This document shows, in pieces, positions 1-9,338 of a DNA stretch of 64,000 nt. A model generated the notes under the pieces. That model did no database searches. It had not been told where the DNA came from and saw nothing but the letters and a program-made list of their open reading frames with translations. This DNA comes from Marinilabiliales bacterium (lineage in GTDB: Bacteria > Bacteroidota > Bacteroidia > Bacteroidales > SZUA-534): NCBI GenBank assembly GCA_003512955.1, contig DOTG01000014.1, positions 62,001 to 126,000 of the forward strand, read 5' to 3'. The position numbers and the translations under genes are program-made. Position 1 is the first letter of the stretch; every line of letters starts with the position of its first letter.

Positions 1-8
1 TACTATTC

Positions 9-248
9 TTAGGGTTTCTTTAAAATGGCATAGATTTCAAACACAAAACCACCAAAAACAAGCATGGGTGCCAAAGTTATTCTTTGGAAATTAAACATTG
101 ACTCATTAAAGACATTGGGATCATTTGAACGGCCACCGGCCATTAATATAAACCCTATTACAATAGCAATAAGGCCTATGCCCATTAAGATATAGTTGCT
201 TTTATCTAAAGCAAAGCCTACTTTGTTGTTTTCGTTAGAACTGCTCAT
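9..248 (-). CDS. DUF3098 family small membrane protein
   Basis: A 79-residue protein with two hydrophobic helices (about residues 20-38 and 57-75) joined by a short polar loop, the layout of the Bacteroidota DUF3098 family. Its biochemical role is not known to me. The ATG at 248 was chosen because the longer frame starts with TTG. It lies 11 bases after the ftsX stop on the same strand, so it is probably co-transcribed with ftsX and acts in the inner membrane. That neighbourhood suggests, but does not show, a link to division or envelope synthesis. Confidence 0.8.
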   Translation of the reverse strand: MSSSNENNKVGFALDKSNYILMGIGLIAIVIGFILMAGGRSNDPNVFNESMFNFQRITLAPMLVFGGFVFEIYAILKKP

Positions 249-259
249 TTTCAATTATT

Positions 260-1138
260 TTAAAAATATAAATCGTTATTCCTTAATCGTAAATATTTAT
301 TCACTGCAAACCATGTTGAAATATACACCATTAACATTCCAGCAACAAATACCGTTGCAAAAAGAATGGCAATGGTATCAATATCGTTCAATAGCGCTAA
401 TTCAGGAAGCTGTACTTCAATTAGATATATGGTTCCGCCTAACAAAAGGTAGGTAATAATAATGCTATAAAAGGCATGTATCATTCCTTTGGCCAAAAAA
501 GGCGCCCTGACAAACCGGTGGGTGGCACCTACCAACTGCATGGTTTTAATTAAAAACCGCCGTGCATACACAGTAAGACGGATGGTATTATTAATTAAAG
601 TGAGTGAAATGAGCAGCATGATACCGGCAAAGATCAACAATATGAAAGTAATTTTTTTGATGTTTTGATTGACCATTTCGACCAACGATTTTTGATAGGC
701 GACTTCTTTTACCAAAGGAAATTGTGCAATCACCTGTTCAATCTTTACCAGGCTATCGGTGTTGGCATACTCGGCGAACATCCGGACATCAATGGATGGA
801 TGCAAGGGATTATAACCCAGAAAAGCAATAAAATCTTCACCAAGATCCTCTTGCAACTCTTTGGCGGCCCTTTCTTTAGTAATGTATTCCGTAGATTTTA
901 CAAACGGAGAAGCATCTAAGTTCTTTTGAATCCGGATCATATCTACCTCGCGGATGTTATTATCAAGTATCACGGTAAAACCAATATTTTCCTTCACGTG
1001 GCGGGAAATTTTGTTGGCATTCAGTAAAAACAGGCCCATGATTCCAATGATAAACAATACCAAAGAGATGCTTATGATTGAAGTTACATAGGAACTCCTG
1101 AGTTTCCGCTTCGAGATAGTTGCTTCCCTTCTATTCAT
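260..1138 (-). CDS. ftsX: Cell division protein FtsX
   Basis: A 292-residue FtsX-type permease. A cytoplasmic basic N-terminus is followed by a first membrane helix (about 18-39), a periplasmic domain of roughly 120 residues and three C-terminal helices. FtsX partners the ATPase FtsE and, in studied bacteria, passes a signal to cell-wall hydrolases at the septum; no ftsE is adjacent here. The start at ATG 1138 (MNRREAT) gives the usual family length and leaves 23 bases after the upstream stop. The longer frame would begin inside the YfhO gene. Likely in one operon with the DUF3098 gene. Confidence 0.9.
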   Translation of the reverse strand: MNRREATISKRKLRSSYVTSIISISLVLFIIGIMGLFLLNANKISRHVKENIGFTVILDNNIREVDMIRIQKNLDASPFVKSTEYITKERAAKELQEDLGEDFIAFLGYNPLHPSIDVRMFAEYANTDSLVKIEQVIAQFPLVKEVAYQKSLVEMVNQNIKKITFILLIFAGIMLLISLTLINNTIRLTVYARRFLIKTMQLVGATHRFVRAPFLAKGMIHAFYSIIITYLLLGGTIYLIEVQLPELALLNDIDTIAILFATVFVAGMLMVYISTWFAVNKYLRLRNNDLYF

Positions 1139-1161
1139 ATCACTTAGTAAACTAGCAGATA

Positions 1162-3633
1162 TTATGATTTGACCCGTTTCCGTTGTTCCAAGTACCATTG
1201 TACACCAACACCTACGATCATTAAAATCAAAATAATGGCACTAATGATGGATAGTATATTTCCAACGGCGTATCCTTTTGGATCGAATTTCCATTCAATT
1301 TCGTGATTCCCTTGTGGGATGACCATCGCCCTTAAAACGTAGTTTGCCCTGAAATATTCTGCGGGTTTTCCATCAATATAAACATTCCATCCTTTAGGGT
1401 AATAAATTTCAGAAAACACCGCGGCCTGCTCCCGCAAGGTTTTTGAGGTAAACTTCAAATAGTTTGGTTTGTAAACTTCTAACTTGATGGTTGCCGTAGA
1501 ATCATAAACGATTGCTGATGGCAACTGATCGGCAAACTTTTTATCAACAACAGCTTCTGTTTTTGGGTCGAACGAACCTAGGGCGGCTATTTCTTTATCG
1601 GCATCATCCACTTGTTTGATGGATTTTACAAACCAGGCATTTCCTAACGAGCCAGAATTATATATTGGGAAACTTTCGGGGCTCACGATGATGTATTTTG
1701 TATTGAGCATGTTTAACACCGGTTGCGATGCTACAGCCCCATAAATATTGTCCTGGTTCTGATTCTGCAGGTTCTTAACGATGTCTTGGATTTCGTTAAA
1801 GATGTGAAAATCAATCAACTCCTGATACCTGCGCATTTTGGCTCCATGATAACCACCAATAGATTTATGGTAAAAGCTGGTAGTGGCATCATTAAACGTA
1901 CTTACAGTTAAGTTTAAAACCCTGAAATCCGGATCTTTATCTTTTAGTAAATATTGGTCGGCTTGGGTGGGAGCAAATTCCTGTTGAACCGCTTTCTGGT
2001 TTACAAAACTATCGTTATTCAGATACCGCTTATTTACAGGCCACATATCAAGCAGCAACAAAAGAATGAGGGCTGGATATAAATAATTAGCACTTATTTT
2101 CTTTTCATAACCCATCCAAACAAGGATGGCTGTTAAAAGGACGAATAGTAAGGAACGGAAGGCATCATTGCGCAAAAGCATTTGGCGGTCGGCCCGAAGG
2201 GCATCTACCAATACTTGCTGCATCCCCGCATCGGAAGGGGCGGCATAGGAATAGATTCCTGAAAAGAGGATGAAGAAAAAGCTTAATCCACCTGTTATTC
2301 CAAACGCCCAATACAACGATTTTTTAAATTCTTTAGCGGCCAATTCCCCTGAAAAGACTTTAGCAACTGCTAAAATGGCAAGCAGAGGCATGGTAAACTC
2401 CGCAATAACCAGGGTCATTGAAACAGTACGGAATTTATTGTACCCGGGGAAATAATCGAGAAACAGATTGGTTAAGAAACTAAAATTATGCCCCCAACTT
2501 AGCAAAATACTTAAAACTGTTGCCGATAATAACCACCATTTGATGGGGCCTTTAACCACAAAAAGCCCTAAAATAAAAAGGAAACAGATGATGGCACCCA
2601 CGTAAACGGGACCTGAGGTGGAAGGCTGTGTTCCCCAATACATGGGGAGCTGTTTGACCACCTTTTTGGCATACGTTTTTCCTTGTGCCTGTTCAAAAAG
2701 TTTGTATGTTTCTGAGTTTTCATTTAAACTACCTGAGGATGATCCCCCTTTAAAATTCGGAATTAAAAAGGTAAATGTTTCATCAATCCCATAGCTCCAG
2801 CCGGTGGCATAATCTTTATCGAGCCCCGAGGTCTGGTTGTTTTGATCGTGTGTTAGTTCAGAGGCTCCCCGGATGGAGTATTTTCCATATTCGTAAGTCA
2901 GGTAGAGAACCGAAGCATTAATCCCAATTGCTAGGGCTAACCCGGCAAAAGTGGCTCCCACGCTTTTTGCAAATCCAACCAATTCTTTGTTTTTGAAGCT
3001 TTTATACAACCAAAAAATTCCAAAGATTAAAAGAATCAAAAAGGTATAATAAACAATCTGCATGTGGTTGGTCTGAATCTGAAGGGCAAGAAAGAATGCC
3101 ATAAGCAATGCCCCTTTGATGGGTTTTCGATCAAACGATAAAAACACCCCGGCTATTATTGGAGCCATGTAACCAATGGCGATGGCTTTTGAAATATGCC
3201 CGGCGGCCAAAATGATGAAAAAATAGGATGAGAAACCAAAAGCAACCGCACCAGCCACTGCCAACCAGGGTTTCACTCTAAAAACCAGCAGAGCCAAATA
3301 AAACCCTAACAAGTAAAAAAACACATGCGAAACGGGTTCCATTAAATGGAGTTTTAAAATAGGGCTAAATTTGGTGATGATATTTTTTTCATTTGGTGTG
3401 TTGATTAGGTAAGTCGGCATCCCCCCAAACATACTGTTGGTCCAAAGGGATGTTTCACCCGTGGAATTCTTAAAATTGCGGACTTCTTCCGATGCCCCTT
3501 TCCAGGTATTGGAATCGTGGCCGTTGAGAGTCTTATTTTGCAAAACCGGGCTAAAATAAATTATAGAAATGACCACAAAAAACACAATGGCCAACACATG
3601 GGGCAATGCCTTATTGATAATACCTTTGTACAT
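1162..3633 (-). CDS. YfhO family polytopic membrane protein
   Basis: An 823-residue inner-membrane protein with an N-terminal helix right after MYKGIINK, about a dozen predicted helices, a large extracytoplasmic domain near residues 570-780 and a last helix before a basic tail. This is the layout of the YfhO family (COG4485), which resembles GT-C glycosyltransferases and in Gram-positives helps glycosylate lipoteichoic acid. The substrate in Bacteroidota is unknown. It is divergent from the polysaccharide locus and has its own -7 motif 20 bases upstream. A polyprenyl-sugar-using transferase role is inference. Confidence 0.8.
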   Translation of the reverse strand: MYKGIINKALPHVLAIVFFVVISIIYFSPVLQNKTLNGHDSNTWKGASEEVRNFKNSTGETSLWTNSMFGGMPTYLINTPNEKNIITKFSPILKLHLMEPVSHVFFYLLGFYLALLVFRVKPWLAVAGAVAFGFSSYFFIILAAGHISKAIAIGYMAPIIAGVFLSFDRKPIKGALLMAFFLALQIQTNHMQIVYYTFLILLIFGIFWLYKSFKNKELVGFAKSVGATFAGLALAIGINASVLYLTYEYGKYSIRGASELTHDQNNQTSGLDKDYATGWSYGIDETFTFLIPNFKGGSSSGSLNENSETYKLFEQAQGKTYAKKVVKQLPMYWGTQPSTSGPVYVGAIICFLFILGLFVVKGPIKWWLLSATVLSILLSWGHNFSFLTNLFLDYFPGYNKFRTVSMTLVIAEFTMPLLAILAVAKVFSGELAAKEFKKSLYWAFGITGGLSFFFILFSGIYSYAAPSDAGMQQVLVDALRADRQMLLRNDAFRSLLFVLLTAILVWMGYEKKISANYLYPALILLLLLDMWPVNKRYLNNDSFVNQKAVQQEFAPTQADQYLLKDKDPDFRVLNLTVSTFNDATTSFYHKSIGGYHGAKMRRYQELIDFHIFNEIQDIVKNLQNQNQDNIYGAVASQPVLNMLNTKYIIVSPESFPIYNSGSLGNAWFVKSIKQVDDADKEIAALGSFDPKTEAVVDKKFADQLPSAIVYDSTATIKLEVYKPNYLKFTSKTLREQAAVFSEIYYPKGWNVYIDGKPAEYFRANYVLRAMVIPQGNHEIEWKFDPKGYAVGNILSIISAIILILMIVGVGVQWYLEQRKRVKS

Positions 3634-3652
3634 ACATGACTATTTTAAAATG

Positions 3653-3683
3653 CAAACATAGGATTTTTTCTTTTTTAAATAAA
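3653..3683 (-). promoter_or_regulatory. Promoter of the YfhO gene
   Basis: The minus strand has TTTA, a 19-base spacer and TATGTTTG, matching the Bacteroidota -33/-7 pattern TTTG-N19-TAnnTTTG. The -7 box ends 20 bases before the ATG, implying a short leader. Confidence 0.5.
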
Positions 3684-3768
3684 CCTTATAAATGAAATAC
3701 TAAGAGTTTAATAGGTTTGTTAATGAAAATCCGATGGGTATTTATAATTTAGCCGATAAAATAATTGA

Positions 3769-4842
3769 ATGACAATTTATAAGAATATACACATTTTCAC
3801 ACGTGAAAGCACTTATGCAAGTGCTTTGCTGGAGAGCTGGAGTAATAATTTAAATTTATCTGGAAACCTGATTGTCTTCAGAGATAAAAAAAATATAAAA
3901 TTCAAGTATTCTGATGTTTATGATGATAAAATTGTTTATATAAGTAATTTCTTTAAATTCTTAATATTTCTCACACCCCAACTATTTAGATCAAAGCGGA
4001 TAATATTTCATTTCCTGCCGATTGGCCCATCCTTATTATTTTGGATGTTTTTTCCTCGATTATTGAAAAAATCTGTTTGGAGCGTCTGGGGAGGTGATGT
4101 GTATCATTATATGATTGCCACACAAAAGAGGAGTTCTCGTGTTTGGGAAAGTTTACGGAGAATAATAATTCCGAAAATACCTGAAATAACAGCTCTAGTA
4201 AAGGAGGATTTTGAAGCGGTTGTGAAACACTATAAATCAACTGCTGAATACAAGTACACTTTTTATTTTGTCCCTTTGGATTATAATTATTTGAATTTGA
4301 TTTTAACAAAAAAACCAGAAAGCAAAAAAAAAAGGATTTTGATAGGAAATAGTGCGGTTGCAACAAATAACCATCTTGAAGTTTTCAATGAGCTACGATT
4401 TTTAAATGATCAACCAGTAGAAATAATTGTTCCATTATCGTATGGAAATGAAGGTCATTATGTGGAAAATATAATTAACGATGGTAAAAGAATATTTGGT
4501 GATCAATTTATTCCTTTAACTCAGTTCATGCCAGCAAATGAATACTCTGATTTGCTTGTTAGTATTGATGTTGCAGTTATGAATCAGGTGCGTTCACAGG
4601 GCTTGGGTAATGTTTTACCATTATTATACCTTAAGAAAAAGGTATATTTGCGAAGTGATTCCTCATCGTTTAAATTTTTAAAACGAATAGGCTGTACTAT
4701 TTTTGATACGTTGGAGTTAAAAAATCAAACCTTTGAAGATATTTTTACCGGTCATGATTTTACTAAAAACCATAAAATTATTGAAAGAGAAATGTCGAAA
4801 GAGAGATGTGCAGAAGTATGGAAACAATATGTAGAATCCTAA
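3769..4842 (+). CDS. TDP-Fuc4NAc-transferase-like glycosyltransferase (GT56/WecF type)
   Basis: A 357-residue cytoplasmic glycosyltransferase. It has a WGGD motif at residues 107-110 and a GNSA...NNHLE block near residues 193-205, both typical of the WecF/TDP-N-acetylfucosamine:lipid II transferase family. WecF adds Fuc4NAc to an undecaprenyl-linked disaccharide. The next two genes encode an aminotransferase and an acyltransferase, which fits an N-acylated amino-deoxy sugar donor. The gene is AT-rich and first in a tight operon: 10 bases separate it from the aminotransferase. The exact donor sugar is inference. Confidence 0.75.
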   Translation: MTIYKNIHIFTRESTYASALLESWSNNLNLSGNLIVFRDKKNIKFKYSDVYDDKIVYISNFFKFLIFLTPQLFRSKRIIFHFLPIGPSLLFWMFFPRLLKKSVWSVWGGDVYHYMIATQKRSSRVWESLRRIIIPKIPEITALVKEDFEAVVKHYKSTAEYKYTFYFVPLDYNYLNLILTKKPESKKKRILIGNSAVATNNHLEVFNELRFLNDQPVEIIVPLSYGNEGHYVENIINDGKRIFGDQFIPLTQFMPANEYSDLLVSIDVAVMNQVRSQGLGNVLPLLYLKKKVYLRSDSSSFKFLKRIGCTIFDTLELKNQTFEDIFTGHDFTKNHKIIEREMSKERCAEVWKQYVES

Positions 4843-4852
4843 AATTTTCATT

Positions 4853-5932
4853 ATGATAAATGTTACTAAAACATATTTGCCTAATAAAGATAAATACAAA
4901 AGCTATATCGACCAGATATACGAATCGGGATGGTTAACCAATAATGGCAAGCTTTTACAGGAACTCACAAAAAAACTAAATGACTATTTTGAGGCGCCCT
5001 ACATTTTACCCGTTTCAAATGGAACCCTTGCCCTGCAAATTGCTTTTAGGGCTTTACAAATTCAAAAAGAAGTAATAACTACTCCATTTTCATTTGTTGC
5101 CACCACAAGTAGTTTGGTTTGGGAGGGATTAACTCCGGTTTTTGCTGATATTGAAAACGATAGTTTTAACATTGATCCCCAAAAGATATCACCACTGATA
5201 ACTAAAAATACATCAGCAATTCTACCTGTTCATGTATTTGGTAATTCGTGCAATATTGAATCAATACAGGAAATTGCCCACAAACATAATTTAAAGGTTA
5301 TTTACGATGCGGCACATGCGTTTTCGGTTAAATATAAATCGAAACATATTGTAAATTACGGTGATGCATCAATACTGAGTTTTCACAGCACAAAAATTTT
5401 CCATACCATTGAAGGGGGAGCTATCATTTTTAAAGAAAAGGAGCCTTATGAAAAAGCAAAACTTCTTATAAATTTTGGGATTTCTGGATATGATAAAATT
5501 GATAGTTTAGGTATAAATTCAAAAATGAATGAATTCCAGGCAGCTATGGGGCTTTGTGTGTTTGATGATCTTCCAATCATCCTGGCAAACCGTGAAAAAG
5601 TATTTAATAATTATTTAGAAGCTTTTAAAAACTTTAATATAATACAATTACAAAAACCAAATGAGGAAAGCACAAAAAACTTTGCCTATTTTCCTGTTGT
5701 TTTTGAATCTGAAGAGCAATTATTAATTGTTCGTGATACTCTTTTACAAAATAATATTTTTGGGCGGAGGTATTTTTATCCATCGCTTGAAAGTTTGACA
5801 TATTTGAAAAACAATCAGGAAATGCCGAACTCATCGTCAATTTCCAAACGAATATTGTGCTTACCAATTTATGAATCTCTGGAAATAAACGATCAAAATC
5901 GTATCATTGAAATTATTAAATCGAAACTTTAA
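4853..5932 (+). CDS. DegT/DnrJ/EryC1/StrS family sugar aminotransferase
   Basis: A 359-residue PLP-dependent aminotransferase of the nucleotide-sugar type. The PLP lysine is K181 in the HSTKIFHTIEGG motif. D152 in YDAAHA would hold the pyridine nitrogen, and SNGT at 55-58 is the usual phosphate-side loop. Such enzymes transaminate a keto-deoxy-NDP-hexose using glutamate. Its position between a WecF-like transferase and an N-acyltransferase (2-base gap) suggests it makes the amino sugar those two use. No 4,6-dehydratase is nearby, so the keto substrate must come from elsewhere. Confidence 0.88.
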   Translation: MINVTKTYLPNKDKYKSYIDQIYESGWLTNNGKLLQELTKKLNDYFEAPYILPVSNGTLALQIAFRALQIQKEVITTPFSFVATTSSLVWEGLTPVFADIENDSFNIDPQKISPLITKNTSAILPVHVFGNSCNIESIQEIAHKHNLKVIYDAAHAFSVKYKSKHIVNYGDASILSFHSTKIFHTIEGGAIIFKEKEPYEKAKLLINFGISGYDKIDSLGINSKMNEFQAAMGLCVFDDLPIILANREKVFNNYLEAFKNFNIIQLQKPNEESTKNFAYFPVVFESEEQLLIVRDTLLQNNIFGRRYFYPSLESLTYLKNNQEMPNSSSISKRILCLPIYESLEINDQNRIIEIIKSKL

Positions 5933-5934
5933 AT

Positions 5935-6483
5935 ATGGAAACTTCATTTTACAGTGCTGATGAATTAAAACAATTTGGTTTTAAAGGTATTGGCAGAAAT
6001 GTATTTATAAGCCGCAAGGCCAGCATTTATTCTTCAGATACCATTAGCATAGGCAATAATGTAAGAATTGATGATTTCTGTATTTTAAGTGGAAACATTA
6101 AATTAGGTTCTTTTATTCATATTTCCGCTTACACGGCAATGTATGGAAGGTATGGAATTGAATGTGAAGACTATACTACTATTTCGGGCAGAAATATGAT
6201 TTACAGCCAAAGTGACGATTATTCCGGTAATTTTTTAACAAACCCAATGGTTCCTGCTGAATTTACAAATATTACTGGGGGTAAAATTCTCATTAAAAAA
6301 CATGCTATTATTGCCGCGGGTTGTGTTGTTTTCCCTAATTTAACTATCGGTGAAGGCGTGGCAGTTGGAGCTATGAGCCTTGTTAATAAAGATTTGGATG
6401 ATTGGGGAATTTATGCCGGAATACCTGCCAAATTCATTAAACCAAGAAATAAAGGAATCGAACATTTAAATTTTATTAAATAA
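5935..6483 (+). CDS. Left-handed beta-helix sugar acyltransferase
   Basis: A 182-residue acyltransferase of the hexapeptide-repeat class. Imperfect [IV]-G-x-x rungs run through residues 30-160 and end in the GIPAKFIKPR signature at about 161-170. These trimeric cytoplasmic enzymes transfer acetyl (or formyl/hydroxyacyl) from CoA-type donors. The ATG lies two bases after the aminotransferase stop, so the two are translationally coupled, and acylation of the new amino group is the likely job. The specific sugar is not determinable here. Confidence 0.85.
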   Translation: METSFYSADELKQFGFKGIGRNVFISRKASIYSSDTISIGNNVRIDDFCILSGNIKLGSFIHISAYTAMYGRYGIECEDYTTISGRNMIYSQSDDYSGNFLTNPMVPAEFTNITGGKILIKKHAIIAAGCVVFPNLTIGEGVAVGAMSLVNKDLDDWGIYAGIPAKFIKPRNKGIEHLNFIK

Positions 6484-6499
6484 AATAACCATATACTCC

Positions 6500-6526
6500 T
6501 TTGTTAGAAAAATATTTATACCTTTG
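6500..6526 (+). promoter_or_regulatory. Promoter of the LamG lipoprotein gene
   Basis: TTTG at 6500-6503 and TACCTTTG at 6519-6526, 27 bases before the ATG. The 15-base spacer is shorter than the usual 19, so the -33 assignment is weak; the -7 box is a full match. Confidence 0.5.
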
Positions 6527-6552
6527 ATCGAATTCATAAAAATCGAAAAACA

Positions 6553-8022
6553 ATGAAAACAAAATTGTATTTAATTTTTTTAGTTACACTACTTTGGTCA
6601 TGCCAAAAAGATAATAACAACATTGAGTACCCAATGGGTTCAATAGAATTTACCATTTCAAAACCTACTTTGAAGAGTTTAAAAACAATAGATACAACAG
6701 AAATTCAGTTAAACTCAGTAGTGGTTGTAATTGAAGATTTTGGGGGTAATATTATTAAGAATTATGAAAAAATAGAATTATTGAATTTAAACGGGTATTA
6801 TTTAAGCTTGCCTATTTCACTGCCAGTAGGAAACTATAAGTTATCTGGCTTTATGGTATTAGACAATAATAATAATGTGGTTTATATTTCACCAAAAAAA
6901 GATTCTCCAAAGGCATATTTAGTTGAGAAACCACTTCCTATTGAATTCGAAATAACTAAAGATAATACCGTTAAAATTGTACCTGAAGTTTTAAATTCAG
7001 AAAATACAATACCTGAAGATTTTGGTTATACTACATTTTCATTTGACATAGTAGAAACCTTCGATTTTCTTATGGGAGTTTTTGTATATAATGATGATAT
7101 TCAGAATTTTGAATTAACTTCAGCTGATTTCAAAATTTATTCTGATTCAATTCTAATATATGAATTTATTAACTCACAACAAGATAACGATACACTATCT
7201 CAAATTGGTTCAACATACCAAATTACCCTACCTGAAAAATACAACACATTTACAATACATGTAACAAAAACTGGTTTTAAGGAAATTTATCAAAATTATT
7301 CAAAAGAAGAATTGAAGAAATATCTTTTAAGCAATGAGAATGGGCCACTTATCCTAATTTTAGAAAAAGATGAAAGTATCTCATCTTTAATTGCATATTA
7401 TCTTTTTAATGGAAATGCTCTTGATTATAGTGGTTATGAAAATAATGGTATTTTGGAAGGAGCTTTGTTAAGTTACGATAAACAAGACAGTTTAGGGGCT
7501 TATTATTTTGACGGCATAGATGATTTTGTGGAAATTCAAAATTCAAGTTCATTAAATCCAATAAGCGAAATAACATTAACTGCATGGATAAAACCAGAAT
7601 CCTTTGAAGGTAAAGGAAATTCTGGAATAATAAGTAAAGGGTATTATAACCATTCTAATCCATATTATCAATATCAATTAGGAATAACTGGGGATCAATA
7701 TGCTTATCGACCCGGAAGTTTTAATTTTTGTCTTTCGATAAACAATAATTATGAATATTTGATTGGAGAAAATATCTGGACACCAAATAATTGGTATTTC
7801 CTGGTTGGCACATTTGATGGTGAACAAATGAAACTTTATGTAAATTCAGAACTTATAATATCAAAAACCATTCACGGTTCTATTGATACTTTTCCAGAAC
7901 ACCTTTTTATTGGGAAATCAAATAACTCTGATAATTATATGAGGGGAACATTGGATGAAATTCGAATTTATAACAAATCACTAACCGAAAGTGAAATTGT
8001 ACAACTTTATATCGAGAATTAA
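6553..8022 (+). CDS. LamG/concanavalin-domain surface lipoprotein
   Basis: A 489-residue lipoprotein. The signal peptide ends in the lipobox LLWSC (lipidated Cys17). Residues about 28-270 form two beta-rich repeats resembling the DUF4493-type/fimbrial-anchor domains of Bacteroidota. Residues about 276-487 are a LamG-like jelly roll: it opens with AYYLFNGNALDYSG and ends with DEIRIYNKSLTESEI. LamG folds bind glycans or proteins. The gene is AT-rich, has its own promoter, and is followed by a strong terminator, so it is a separate unit inside the polysaccharide locus. A role in binding or anchoring the locus product is inference. Confidence 0.75.
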   Translation: MKTKLYLIFLVTLLWSCQKDNNNIEYPMGSIEFTISKPTLKSLKTIDTTEIQLNSVVVVIEDFGGNIIKNYEKIELLNLNGYYLSLPISLPVGNYKLSGFMVLDNNNNVVYISPKKDSPKAYLVEKPLPIEFEITKDNTVKIVPEVLNSENTIPEDFGYTTFSFDIVETFDFLMGVFVYNDDIQNFELTSADFKIYSDSILIYEFINSQQDNDTLSQIGSTYQITLPEKYNTFTIHVTKTGFKEIYQNYSKEELKKYLLSNENGPLILILEKDESISSLIAYYLFNGNALDYSGYENNGILEGALLSYDKQDSLGAYYFDGIDDFVEIQNSSSLNPISEITLTAWIKPESFEGKGNSGIISKGYYNHSNPYYQYQLGITGDQYAYRPGSFNFCLSINNNYEYLIGENIWTPNNWYFLVGTFDGEQMKLYVNSELIISKTIHGSIDTFPEHLFIGKSNNSDNYMRGTLDEIRIYNKSLTESEIVQLYIEN

Positions 8023-8049
8023 GAAGTAAACTTTTCAATATCATATTTT

Positions 8050-8087
8050 AAGAGCAGTTTATTATTATATAAACTGCTCTTTTTTTT
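8050..8087 (+). terminator. Intrinsic terminator after the LamG lipoprotein gene
   Basis: Perfect 12-bp stem (8050-8061 with 8070-8081), 8-base loop, followed by a run of T to 8087. It separates the first half of the polysaccharide locus from the GT4-wecB operon. Confidence 0.9.
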
Positions 8088-8134
8088 CAATTCTTTATTA
8101 TAAAATCAAGGTATAATTACAAAATCTAATTTTA

Positions 8135-8142
8135 TACTTTTG
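8135..8142 (+). promoter_or_regulatory. -7 promoter box of the GT4-wecB operon
   Basis: TACTTTTG, a full match to TAnnTTTG, 20 bases before the ATG and just after the terminator. No clear -33 box at the standard distance. Confidence 0.5.
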
Positions 8143-8161
8143 CTGCTCATCATTAAATGCA

Positions 8162-9334
8162 ATGAATACAAAAATTCTAATGGTTCTTGAAGGTCCTTTT
8201 CCCCCTGATGACAGGGTTTTTAAAGAGGCTCAGCTTTTAGTAAACCAAGGCTTTCAGGTTACTATTGCCTGTACATTAAAAGGTGATGAACCCCTTTTTG
8301 AAAATTATAAAGGAATTACCGTTTACCGCAAACACTTACCAAAATTAATCTATAAAAGCAGTGTGGCTGCATTGAAGTTTCCTGTTTATTTTAACTGGTG
8401 GAAACGCTTTTTGCAAGAACTATTTGCCAGAGATTCTTTTGATTGTATCCATATTCACGATTTACCCCTTGCCAAAGTTGGGCTTTATTTTAAACAAAAA
8501 CACACGTTAAAATTAGTAATTGATTTACACGAAAACTGGCCGGCGTACCTTACAAAAGCTACACATACGCAAACTATTTTAGGTAAACTTTTATCGAGTG
8601 AACAACAATGGCGGACCTATGAAAAATGGGCGGCTGTGCATGCCGATAAGGTTGTGACTGTGGTTGATGAAATGAAAAACCGGATTGTCCGGTTAGGAGT
8701 CTCTCAGGAAAAAGTGGCCGTTCTGCAAAATACCATTGTTCCTGAAGAATATCCTAATCAGAAAGAGGAACAAATGAACCAGCCCTTTACACTCATATTT
8801 GCTGGCGGAATCAATATTGAACGAGGTTTGCAATATATTATCCCAGCTATCAAAATTTTAAAACAACATATTCCAGATATTAAACTTATTATTATTGGGA
8901 AAGGAAGTTATCTGCCCACGTTAAAACAATTAGCCTCAGATTTTGAAGTTTCAAACCATGTTGATTTTATTGGTTGGAAGCCTTTAAAGGAATTAATGGA
9001 AATAACTGCAAAAGCCGATATAGCTCTAATTCCCCACTTAAAATGGGAACAAACCGATTGTTCATCGCCCAATAAATTATTCCAATACATGCATGCAGGA
9101 GTTCCTTTGCTGGTTTCAAATTGTGATTCGGTTGCCCGGATAGTAAACGAAACCAATTGTGGGGAATCATATGCATTTGATCAGGTAGATGAATTTGCCG
9201 AAAAAGTGCTAAAATTGTATCGAAATCCCGATTATCGAAAACAACTTTCAGAAAATGGTAAAAAATGGATTTTCGAAAAATACAACTGGAACGAATCGTC
9301 GAAGGAGTTCCTGGAAATGTACACGAAAATATGA
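8162..9334 (+). CDS. GT4 family glycosyltransferase
   Basis: A 390-residue GT-B glycosyltransferase. The N-terminal Rossmann half begins MNTKILMVLEGPFPPDDRV. The C-terminal half (from about 215) has FAGGINIERGLQYII and the PNKLFQYMHAGVP motif, which holds the donor phosphate/ribose contacts of GT4 enzymes. It would add one sugar to a lipid-linked or growing glycan on the cytoplasmic face. First gene of a tight operon: wecB starts 4 bases after its stop. Donor and acceptor cannot be read from sequence; a link to UDP-ManNAc through wecB is plausible. Confidence 0.85.
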   Translation: MNTKILMVLEGPFPPDDRVFKEAQLLVNQGFQVTIACTLKGDEPLFENYKGITVYRKHLPKLIYKSSVAALKFPVYFNWWKRFLQELFARDSFDCIHIHDLPLAKVGLYFKQKHTLKLVIDLHENWPAYLTKATHTQTILGKLLSSEQQWRTYEKWAAVHADKVVTVVDEMKNRIVRLGVSQEKVAVLQNTIVPEEYPNQKEEQMNQPFTLIFAGGINIERGLQYIIPAIKILKQHIPDIKLIIIGKGSYLPTLKQLASDFEVSNHVDFIGWKPLKELMEITAKADIALIPHLKWEQTDCSSPNKLFQYMHAGVPLLVSNCDSVARIVNETNCGESYAFDQVDEFAEKVLKLYRNPDYRKQLSENGKKWIFEKYNWNESSKEFLEMYTKI

Positions 9335-9338
9335 TTGA

